A stretch of DNA of 5,566 bases from Thermoproteota archaeon. GTDB lineage: Archaea; Thermoproteota; Bathyarchaeia; Bathyarchaeales; Bathycorpusculaceae. This document shows positions 1-5,566 of this stretch, piece after piece. Under the pieces are notes generated by a model that saw only the letters and a program-made list of their open reading frames with translations, did no database searches and was not told where the DNA came from. The DNA lies in contig JAAZFA010000210.1 of the NCBI GenBank assembly GCA_012511995.1, positions 1 through 5,566 of the forward strand, read 5' to 3'. How positions within the stretch are numbered: position 1 is the first letter of the stretch; each line of letters starts with the position of its first letter. The position numbers and the translations under genes are program-made.

Positions 1-1
1 A

Positions 2-208
2 AAGACCAAAACCCTTGCTTGACAATACCCGTACGTCAACAGGCACTATTGATTTGAAAAACTGAAGAAGATGAGGGTCGTTATCAAGCACTAATAATAT
101 TTCTTTTGGTAAAAAAGTTTGTTTCTTTAAAGATTTTATACAGTCTAGTACATTGTCCTTCATTGCAATAGAATATGTGGAAATTACGACTGAAATTTCG
201 CTAATCAA
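2..208 (-). CDS. Family 2 glycosyltransferase, N-terminal fragment (cut by window edge)
   Basis: This is a partial gene reading leftward off the window, with 69 codons visible. The translation opens with ISEISVVISTYS, the first beta strand of the GT-A nucleotide-sugar fold. It continues with a helix (DNVLDCIKSLKKQT) and then FLPKEILLVLDNDP, the second strand and loop typical of GT2 enzymes. It ends in VDVRVLSSKGFGL, which in this family precedes the (S/A)xARN segment. GT2 enzymes transfer a sugar from a nucleotide- or dolichol-linked donor, usually in surface polysaccharide or N-glycan assembly on the cytoplasmic face. The start is taken as TTG at 206-208, because an in-frame TAG lies two codons upstream (212-214). 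The first ATG (161-163) would delete the essential first strand. No clear Shine-Dalgarno sequence is visible. The catalytic DxD and acceptor half lie outside the window, so the substrate cannot be named. Confidence 0.8.
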   Translation of the reverse strand, partial: MISEISVVISTYSIAMKDNVLDCIKSLKKQTFLPKEILLVLDNDPHLLQFFKSIVPVDVRVLSSKGFGL

Positions 209-703
209 TATCTAAAAACAACCGTTTACATTAAACGACCGCTAAAAAAATAATTTTCTACTTGTTTAGTGCAGTCGAATAAACACTTAATACGAAAGGG
301 TTGCTTACTAACAAAGCTAGCGCTCATCTTGGCATTAACATATTATCAAGGGGGTTCTGCCGTAAGCTTACCTGACATAAGAAAACGTAGAATAATATAC
401 ATATTCCCTGTTCCAAGAACAGCAGAAACCAAGATGCTACATTCTACAATTGTTACATTAGAAAAGCATTCTTAAAATATATTAAGTAAAAACATTGTTA
501 CAAAGAAGTATAAAACTTCTAAACTGCAGGGAACACATGAAAAACCGCAGTCTAATGGTAATTACAGGTACAAGCTGTTCACATAAACCATTATTGCGCC
601 TATAGTTTAACAAAAAATAAAATTTGTTGTAAATACGGAATTTTAATAGCCACAATATTAGAAATAGCAACATATCTTACTCTGCCTATTTGTAGAAACT
701 TGC
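209..703. other. Intergenic region without a recognisable gene
   Basis: About 500 AT-rich bases. A GTG-started frame on + (269-475, 68 codons, containing YYQGGSAVSLPDIRKRR) and an ATG-started frame on - (482-673, 63 codons) are open. Neither resembles a family I know, neither has a Shine-Dalgarno sequence, and both have erratic composition. Another minus frame across 255-475 reads as a hydrophobic stretch interrupted by adjacent TGA and TAA stops, as expected of either a relic or noise. A small perfect inverted repeat, CTGTTC-caa-GAACAG, sits at 408-422. The most likely content is a regulatory leader for the glycosyltransferase plus old, unrecognisable decayed DNA. Confidence 0.5.
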
Positions 704-737
704 TTAAAATAAAAAAAGTTGTTGGTTAGTTACAACT
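704..737 (-). terminator. Hairpin plus T-tract terminator of the glycoside hydrolase gene
   Basis: Read on the minus strand, AGTTGT and ACAACT form a perfect 6-bp stem around a 9-base loop (717-737). It is followed at once by TTTTTTT-A-TTTT (down to about 705). It begins 14 bases after the hydrolase stop codon, where a transcript end is expected. Archaeal termination mainly needs the T-tract; the hairpin makes the site look bacterial-like. Nothing comparable occurs in the rest of the 209-750 spacer. Confidence 0.55.
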
Positions 738-751
738 ATTTCCAAAGTCTA

Positions 752-1954
752 CTATCGACGCCACCAATAATTATAACCAGTCCAAGAACTCCAAGTCCAC
801 TGGTGCCAGGTCCAAGGTCGACTTGATGTTACAGAAGGAGTGCGTGTTTCAGTAGAGGGATTTTCAGTAGGCGGGGGTTTTGGTATTGCAACCGGATTAG
901 GATTTGATGTTGGTCTTGGGTTTGAAGTGGGGTTTGTTGTTGGATGAAGTGTCGATGAAGGTGTAGGATTTGAACTTGGTTTTGTCGGATTGACTGTTGT
1001 TGAGCTGACTAGCTCACGGAATGCTGGATTGGGATTATAGCCGCTAAATATGTTGTATGTTTCACCGCTTGATTCCGGTTGACTGACCCAACAGAATATT
1101 TGGTTTATGCCTTTGGACTTTGCGTATGCTACGAATGCTTTAACATAAGCCTGTTGTTCTGCTAAATTACTGTTGGACTTGCCGAATTCAGTAATCCAAA
1201 GTTCTTTATTTTGGCTTTTTGCAGTGGATAATGCATTCAAAATTTTTGCTTCTGTGCATCCATATACCGGCGTTGTAGGGTTTCTTGCATCCCAATAGGT
1301 ATTTCTGCAGACAAAGTCGCATACCTTGTCAATTTCTGGTGAGTAATGACCCGTACTTGGACTATAGCCTGCCATAAACCTAACAGATATTGGTTTATCG
1401 GTTACTGAATTTGCAGCGGATATGACAGTTAGGATAAAGTTATTTTCGGATATAGATGCAGTTCTTGCCTGTGGTTCATTTAACACCATAAAAGCGTTGA
1501 CGTTGCAGCCATTAAGTGCAGAAACCGTTGCTTTTACATAGTTAATGTATGTGTTTCGATTGGCAACTGCGTTTGACGCTGAGTCCCTGAATTTGTTATC
1601 CCATGTGGTATACCAAGTGTGCAAATCAACGTTGATGGAGATACCTTGTGAGTTAGCTATGGGAATAATAGTTTTTATCTTGGCTATTGCAGTATTACTA
1701 TTGATAGTATACTCAGAGAAGCTGTTGATTCTAACTGTCAGCGTTGTAATTCCTTGGTCATGTAACGTTTTCACAAAACTTTGAATTTCGGAAGTTGTCA
1801 TGCTATAATAGTTAATTAGTTCTGTACTGACCACCGTGCCTGTAGTTGCAGCTTGAGCAAAAATTGCTTCGGAGTTTATAGCAGCCAATGGTGCGCAAAT
1901 CGTTAGGATTAGCAGAGCAGATATTATTGCATTTTTAATTATCGTTTTTTTCAT
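752..1954 (-). CDS. Secreted clan GH-A (GH5-like) glycoside hydrolase with linker and Trp-rich tail
   Basis: 400 residues, ATG start at 1952-1954. Residues 1-36 form a signal peptide: MKK, a hydrophobic core, then FAQA-A. Residues about 40-318 form a compact TIM-barrel domain with the clan GH-A signature. R75 lies in TVRIN (strand 2) and H112 in VDLHTW (strand 3). N159-E160-P161 at the end of strand 4 holds the acid/base Glu. E256 in LWITEFGKS (strand 7) is the nucleophile, and W289 in IFCWV (strand 8) is a subsite Trp. GH5 enzymes are retaining endo-glycanases (cellulase or mannanase types); specificity cannot be read here. Residues about 319-379 are a Pro/Thr/Ser/Asn linker with NPTS-like repeats. 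Residues 380-400 hold seven Trp and end in WWRR, with no membrane helix in this frame. The only visible ribosome-binding candidate is a purine run, AGAGAGAGA. The gene is divergent from the beta-helix gene and probably acts outside the cell on plant or microbial polysaccharide. Confidence 0.85.
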   Translation of the reverse strand: MKKTIIKNAIISALLILTICAPLAAINSEAIFAQAATTGTVVSTELINYYSMTTSEIQSFVKTLHDQGITTLTVRINSFSEYTINSNTAIAKIKTIIPIANSQGISINVDLHTWYTTWDNKFRDSASNAVANRNTYINYVKATVSALNGCNVNAFMVLNEPQARTASISENNFILTVISAANSVTDKPISVRFMAGYSPSTGHYSPEIDKVCDFVCRNTYWDARNPTTPVYGCTEAKILNALSTAKSQNKELWITEFGKSNSNLAEQQAYVKAFVAYAKSKGINQIFCWVSQPESSGETYNIFSGYNPNPAFRELVSSTTVNPTKPSSNPTPSSTLHPTTNPTSNPRPTSNPNPVAIPKPPPTENPSTETRTPSVTSSRPWTWHQWTWSSWTGYNYWWRR

Positions 1955-2007
1955 TAATTATCTCTCTCTTTTGGCAAGCTTTCGAGCGCTATGATAATTT
2001 TTAAGTT

Positions 2008-2040
2008 TTTTTGCAAATATTATAACTTATTTTGCAAAGC
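2008..2040 (-). promoter_or_regulatory. Probable promoter and operator of the glycoside hydrolase gene
   Basis: Two copies of the self-complementary octamer TTTGCAAA (2010-2017 and 2031-2038) lie 21 bp apart, two helical turns. On the minus strand the copies are the 9-base direct repeat TTTGCAAAA. Between them is an A/T-only tract containing TTATAATA on the minus strand, a fair TATA box about 65 bases upstream of the ATG. A start about 25 bases downstream would leave a leader of roughly 40 bases. Paired sites around a TATA box fit a repressor that blocks TBP/TFB, or a bridging dimer. This is inferred from pattern only. Confidence 0.4.
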
Positions 2041-2063
2041 CAAGTTCTCAAGTATGTGAAGCT

Positions 2064-2076
2064 ATCTTGACAAGAT
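2064..2076. promoter_or_regulatory. Perfect 13-bp inverted repeat, possible operator
   Basis: ATCTTG-A-CAAGAT is a perfect dyad of 6-bp arms with a single central base, in the middle of the 282-bp divergent intergenic region. Its size suits a dimeric helix-turn-helix regulator that could serve both genes. A weaker dyad of the same design, ATAAG-T-CTTAT, lies at 2165-2175, nearer the beta-helix gene. No regulator gene is in the window. Confidence 0.3.
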
Positions 2077-2164
2077 TTGTTAAATCCCCTATTCCTCAAT
2101 TACCTTGGGTTATATGTGGCGGTAATTCCCAATCACGTTAAACAGCCCACCGGTTGGTCGCATG

Positions 2165-2225
2165 ATAAGTCTTATTAACTACTTTCCGCTTACTTGAAAT
2201 TAACTATTTTTAAAGTTAAAGGAAG
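2165..2225 (+). promoter_or_regulatory. Promoter and ribosome-binding region of the beta-helix gene
   Basis: AAAGGAAG at 2218-2225 is a plausible Shine-Dalgarno sequence, although its 11-base distance to the ATG is long. TTTTTAAA at 2207-2214 is TATA-like but so close that it would give a leaderless transcript, which conflicts with using that Shine-Dalgarno. CTTATTAA near 2171-2178 or TTATATG near 2110-2116 would leave room for a leader. The sequence alone does not decide between them. Confidence 0.25.
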
Positions 2226-2236
2226 CAAGCAATTAA

Positions 2237-3451
2237 ATGAAAAACTTGAAATTTTTTATTTGTTTTTTAATTTTGACCTTAACAATGCCAATTTTTATCT
2301 TTTCGCCAACTGATGCTCAAGAAAATCAAAACATTAATTATCTGATTAAACCAGACGGAACAATAGAACCAGATGACTCAGCAATAATATGTAGTGGAAA
2401 CAATTACTTTCTTACAAAAAATATTAGTGGCTCCGTAACTATTCGAAGAGATAATTCAGTTTTTGACGGTGCAGGCTACACTCTAATGGACAATGCAATA
2501 AAGGAGACATACAACTTGGATAACAACGTACTGTATTTGGAAGCGGGTTTCAACTTAACGAACGCTTGGAACGTAACTATTCAAAACGTTCAGATAGAGA
2601 ATTGTGTAAATGGGATTTCGCTTGTGAATGCATACTATTGCCAGGTCTTAAATTGCAGCATTATAGGAAACGCCATTGACGGGATAAAATTGGTTTGGTC
2701 CGCAAACAATTCAATTGTCTGGAATAATTTAATTTCTAATAGTGACGATGCAATTCAAGTAATCAACTCTAGAAACAACAACATAATGCTGAATAATCTT
2801 AACTCTGGAACAGCATATAGGATTAACGGTAACGGTCTCCAACTTAATGGAAACAGCAGCAATAATGCGATTAAAGGAAACAACGTTACTGCTTTCGACA
2901 CAGGGATCTTAATTGGCGACTCAAATGGCAATGCCAGTGCTAATATTGTTAGCTATAACAATTTCATTAATAACAAGTGGAATGGAGTTTTTATTACTGG
3001 GATGAACAACCTCATTATGCTAAACAACTTTTACAATAATGGAATACTAGTGGATGTAAATAATAACTGCACGGGTAACTATTGGAATGCAAACCCATCT
3101 AATCTAGACGACTTTCCCCGCGATACACCAATCGACACAAACATTCCCCCAGAATTTATTAAACTTCCTCAAACCGAACCTACGCCAATTAATAGTCAAA
3201 GCGCAAAGTCTATAGCAAAGCCAACAACCAATCCTACAAGCATGAATTCACCATCGCATACACCAAAAGAAACCACATACCCTATAATTATATCAACCCC
3301 AATACCCAGTACAGAACCAAGACAAACTACATCCAATATGTCAATACTACTAATTATCACGGTTTTAATCTCGGCTGCCACAATAGCATTCGTTCCGCTT
3401 GTTCTTGAAGGAAAAATAAAAGGCAATGACAAAAAGTTACAGAAGGTTTAA
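2237..3451 (+). CDS. Secreted, membrane-anchored right-handed beta-helix protein (NosD/PbH1 type)
   Basis: 404 residues, ATG start. Residues 1-27 are a signal peptide (Lys, Phe/Leu-rich core, PTDA-Q). Residues about 55-285 are a ladder of short Asn-rich rungs: VTIQNVQIENCVNGISL, CQVLNCSIIGNAIDGI, NSIVWNNLISNSDDAI, NNIMLNNL and later repeats. These are parallel beta-helix (PbH1) repeats. The segment CTGNYWN (278-284) followed by DDFPRDTPID matches the 'NYW...DTPY' close of archaeal NosD-like proteins. Ten N-X-S/T sequons (N62, 106, 112, 139, 157, 206, 216, 232, 277, 367) suggest heavy N-glycosylation. Residues about 310-366 are a Pro/Thr/Ser linker, 368-390 a membrane helix, and the tail KGNDKKLQKV is cytoplasmic. 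It is therefore displayed outside the cell. The fold occurs in pectate lyases, epimerases and adhesins; I see no conserved catalytic triad, so carbohydrate binding or processing is inference. NosD copper-chaperone function is unlikely, as no nos genes are nearby. Confidence 0.82.
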   Translation: MKNLKFFICFLILTLTMPIFIFSPTDAQENQNINYLIKPDGTIEPDDSAIICSGNNYFLTKNISGSVTIRRDNSVFDGAGYTLMDNAIKETYNLDNNVLYLEAGFNLTNAWNVTIQNVQIENCVNGISLVNAYYCQVLNCSIIGNAIDGIKLVWSANNSIVWNNLISNSDDAIQVINSRNNNIMLNNLNSGTAYRINGNGLQLNGNSSNNAIKGNNVTAFDTGILIGDSNGNASANIVSYNNFINNKWNGVFITGMNNLIMLNNFYNNGILVDVNNNCTGNYWNANPSNLDDFPRDTPIDTNIPPEFIKLPQTEPTPINSQSAKSIAKPTTNPTSMNSPSHTPKETTYPIIISTPIPSTEPRQTTSNMSILLIITVLISAATIAFVPLVLEGKIKGNDKKLQKV

Positions 3452-3473
3452 TTCTTTCCAAACTTCCATTTTT
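3444..3473 (+). terminator. Weak terminator after the beta-helix gene
   Basis: AGGTTT (overlapping the stop codon) can pair with AAACTT at 3460-3465, giving six pairs including one G-U. A TTTTT run follows at 3469-3473 within a pyrimidine-rich stretch reaching about 3500. It is a modest structure, but the position and T-richness suit an archaeal termination site. Confidence 0.35.
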
Positions 3474-3857
3474 ATTATCTTCTCTGTACCACTTCATTAT
3501 CTTCAATAAGCTTTAACAGATTAAACACCTAAATATTAGAAAATATATGATTATGCAATTACATAAAAAAAATAATATCTCACATAAATTTCAGTAGCAT
3601 AGAGCTGTCAATATTTTTTTTGAAAATACTGATTTGTCATTCCTTTTATGGTATTGTGATCACCGACCTGTCTTAACAAAACTACCCGTTGATTAATAAC
3701 TCTGGCTAAACCGTTAAAACTTTAGTTGGAAAAATCAAAACGTGGGCTATCGAATATTTTTTGGGAAATGCACTATTTTCAAACAATTAACTCATTAACA
3801 AAGAACTAAATTACAAGGGTAAATGTCGGCTACAAAGGACCATTTATTGTCATAAAG
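3474..3857. other. Intergenic region without a recognisable gene
   Basis: AT-rich spacer of about 380 bases between the beta-helix gene and the tail of the decayed VCBS gene. The longest curious frame is 38 codons on the minus strand (3608-3721), open between stops but without an ATG near its beginning and unlike any family I know. A run of eight T lies at 3614-3621. I see no RNA gene, repeat array or mobile element end here. Confidence 0.5.
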
Positions 3858-4930
3858 TTATGCACTATTGAAATTACCGAGGGGTGGTTGTGCTTTTAAT
3901 TGTCCAGTGACTAAATCGTAGACGTCGGTAAAAGGATCGTCGACGTGGTCGCCGCCGTTTGTCAACAATTCAGGATGACCATCAGCATCAATATCATAAA
4001 CGGCAATTTTGTAATAAGCAGACATTGAGCCTCTTGGAAGTTACTGACCCATACTGGTTAAATGATTGATCCATTGTCAGTTTAAGGAATTAAGCACTGA
4101 CATTTCACTATACATACCGGTGACAATATCTAATAGTCCATCATCATTCACATCAACTATAGCTGGAGATTGGCTACTAGTCAAGAGATCAAGGCGATTT
4201 TATCTTATCGCCAAGTTTTCTGCCTGCCAAAGCCGCTCACTCGCACCATAATTGCCGTCACCATAGTACATATCTCGGTTACCTGATAGAGTGCGAAAAC
4301 TCCATCGTTGTCAGTATCAGCTAAAGATAATCCGTCGGAACATGGTCGCCAAGTAAATGTTTCAACTATAATGCTTCCACTTGTCGAGTTTATTCTACAT
4401 ACGGTACCATCGTAACCGTTGGATAAGTATAACGACTTGACTATCGTATAACCACCAGGTGAAACGTCTTGAGAAGCAACAAAAATGTAATTTGCCATCC
4501 CCGTCAATATCTCCCGGAGCAAGCTTTGCCGTGATACTGCCAGAACCAGTTGAACCCTATGTATTAGTTACCTAAAGTTCCTTAAGCGTACTGTCGCCAT
4601 CATACTTTACGGCGGCTAAACCAGGCAAATAATACAAAGGCACCAATATATCCAGAACACCGTTACCGCCCACATCATAACATTGAGGCTGCCAATATTG
4701 GCCTATTCTACTCTGATAATATGAAGCAAACGTACTTCCATTTCCCCCATCTAGAACAACTAAAGTATCAATTCTACCATAAATTATGTCTTCAATACCA
4801 CCGTCGGTAACATCTCCGAATTTCACACGCCTTCCCAGTTAGTGCCTAATCCGGTACGAACCCATTTAAGTGTTAAAACAGTCACAGCTGCAGAAGTCGG
4901 TTGAATATTAATTAAACCGATTGTGCGTGT
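3858..4930 (-). pseudogene. Decayed VCBS/FG-GAP repeat (beta-propeller) surface protein gene
   Basis: The minus strand carries one ancestral protein spread over all three frames. Blades with the calcium-binding DxDxDG-type loop appear in order: GDVTDGGIEDIIYG, YDVGGNGVLDILVP, GDIDGDG(N)YIFVAS, ADTDNDGVFALY, VDVNDDGLLDIVTG and YDIDADGHPELLTN. Lesions, 5' to 3': a doubled TG at about 4824-4828 creating a TGA; TAG at 4572-4574 (probably Trp) and at 4557-4559 (probably Gln); an extra A at 4491-4493; a lost G at about 4282-4283, before NRDMYYGDGNYG; TAA at 4200-4202; a shift near 4080 with TAA at 4058-4060; and a shift back near 4022-4030. The frame ends at TAA 3858-3860. No signal peptide or start is recoverable upstream of about 4930. 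Such proteins are extracellular and often bind or organise surface polysaccharide. Two open pieces (4205-4522 and 4572-4826) are fragments of this gene, not separate genes. Confidence 0.85.
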
Positions 4931-5202
4931 TTAACTGATGATGGTTTTCCTATCGTTTAATCGTTACTTTTAACAAATACTCTTCAAATTACTTGATGAC
5001 GAGCGATACTTTATGAAATATTTTCATACAAACACAAACAAGAGCTAAATACATACAACCGGCTAATGGCTAAATAATTACTGTTAACACAAAAATAACC
5101 GGCATTAACTTACGAGTTTGACTAAGTATAGTTAAAAATAATGTGTTACGACCTCTAAAAAGTTTTTATCTTAACAAAGTAGATCTGGGCATAATTCATT
5201 TT
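4931..5202. other. AT-rich spacer, nothing recognised
   Basis: The region upstream of the decayed VCBS gene probably once held its promoter and signal-peptide codons. No frame here gives a convincing N-terminal continuation. The hexamer ACCGGC occurs twice (5057-5062 and 5099-5104), too short to be meaningful. I see no RNA gene or mobile element end. Confidence 0.4.
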
Positions 5203-5565
5203 TTATAGTTTGACCGCTAAATAAAGTAATGAGCAAACGCCACCAGATTGATCTGGGAACCACCGATTTCCAAGAACAAACTTTACCACCCAAACAACCA
5301 TCATCAACCCCAGCACCCACCTCTCATAGGCGCTCTCCCCTTCAAACAAAACATCCAAAACATCAGCACCCAAACTTACAAACCCAACCAAAACCACCCA
5401 CAACATCTACACCAAACCCTTTTAACCCAAAAAGACCAAAACCAACATACACTCAACACACCATCCTTGATAAACCCACTAAACTACCCAACCACCACAG
5501 CACTTAGTCATAAGAAGCATATTCAGGTTTAGCCTTGCAGTTTTTCTTTTTCTTATGTGGATTAT
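5203..5565 (-). pseudogene. Probable decayed membrane protein gene, running off the right edge
   Basis: The minus strand is strongly G/T-rich and, in one constant frame from the edge to TAA 5203-5205, reads as hydrophobic protein. Stops interrupt it at 5479-5481 (TAG), 5422-5424 (TAA) and 5407-5409 (TAG). The last open piece starts at ATG 5406 with MLWVVLVGFVSLGADVL, then a charged loop (FEGESAYERW) and a second helix (VLGLMMVVWVVKFVLG). Upstream, CVECMLVLVFLG looks like another helix. Both TAG stops would become Trp by one base change, matching the Trp-rich setting. The Pro/His/Thr-rich plus-strand frames here are the usual antisense shadow of hydrophobic coding. I do not recognise the family. 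An alternative is that only 5203-5406 (67 residues) is a small intact two-helix protein. A Lys-rich 20-residue tail in another frame (5504-5566) could instead be the end of a gene beyond the edge. Confidence 0.35.
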
Positions 5566-5566
5566 C

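Noticed and set aside
482..673. Minus-strand 63-codon frame rich in Leu, Phe and Arg
   Set aside because: It has no recognisable motif, no ribosome-binding site and an odd composition for AT-rich spacer DNA, and it lies downstream of the hydrolase terminator.
1545..1784. Plus-strand 79-codon frame inside the hydrolase gene
   Set aside because: It lies wholly antisense to a well-supported catalytic domain, so it is a shadow frame.
3196..3432. Minus-strand hydrophobic frame opposite the beta-helix gene's linker and anchor
   Set aside because: It is antisense to a coherent linker plus membrane helix, and low-complexity Thr/Pro codons give Gly/Val-rich antisense frames.
3608..3721. Minus-strand 38-codon frame containing INQRVVLLRQVGDHN
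   Set aside because: It looks protein-like but has no start codon near its beginning and no family resemblance, and it ends at a poly-A/T slip site. It is too short to call.
4066..4251. Plus-strand 61-codon frame
   Set aside because: It is antisense to recognisable VCBS blades of the pseudogene.
237..5221. 10-base repeat GACCGCTAAA at 237-246 and 5212-5221
   Set aside because: The repeat is too short for the window size; several such matches are expected by chance, and the contexts differ.
5229..5532. Two overlapping plus-strand frames rich in Pro, His, Thr and Gln
   Set aside because: Their composition is what the antisense of a hydrophobic G/T-rich coding strand produces, and neither has a domain or a credible ribosome-binding site.
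3858..5565. Pyrrolysine (TAG) readthrough as an explanation for the interrupted genes
   Set aside because: TAA and TGA stops and several frameshifts also interrupt the VCBS gene, and a TAA interrupts the membrane frame, so recoding of TAG alone would not rescue either.

Overview
The window is AT-rich and reads like accessory DNA of an archaeon. The two intact genes encode exported, probably surface-attached proteins with Pro/Thr/Asn-rich linkers. The second has an archaeal-style C-terminal membrane anchor with a short basic tail, and a decayed third gene carries archaeal-type VCBS/FG-GAP repeats. A Bathyarchaeia-like or methanogen-related mesophile is my best guess. That is inferred from protein style only; there is no rRNA or housekeeping gene to confirm it.

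Layout, left to right. (1) At 2-208 (-) is the N-terminal end of a family 2 glycosyltransferase, cut by the window edge. (2) At about 209-703 is a spacer with no recognisable gene, ending in a hairpin plus T-tract that would terminate the next gene on the minus strand. (3) At 752-1954 (-) is a secreted clan GH-A (GH5-like) glycoside hydrolase. It has all the expected active-site residues, a low-complexity linker and an odd Trp-rich C-terminus. (4) At 1955-2236 is a divergent promoter region with several short palindromes, including two TTTGCAAA copies 21 bp apart around a TATA-like tract. (5) At 2237-3451 (+) is a secreted right-handed beta-helix (NosD/PbH1-type) protein with ten N-glycosylation sequons and a C-terminal membrane anchor. 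(6) At 3452-3857 is a spacer. (7) At 3858-4930 (-) is a heavily decayed VCBS/FG-GAP beta-propeller gene whose ancestral reading can be largely stitched back together. (8) At 4931-5202 is an AT-rich spacer. (9) At about 5203-5565 (-) is a G/T-skewed hydrophobic reading frame with three internal stops, probably a decayed membrane protein.

The divergent pair is the functional core. A secreted glycanase and a beta-helix carbohydrate-binding or -modifying candidate share one control region and similar linkers (both contain PTTNPTS). This suggests co-regulated cell-surface proteins acting on an external polysaccharide. The flanking VCBS and membrane-protein remnants point to a surface-protein locus with high gene turnover. 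I found no CRISPR array, tRNA, rRNA, insertion sequence or recognisable defence system.
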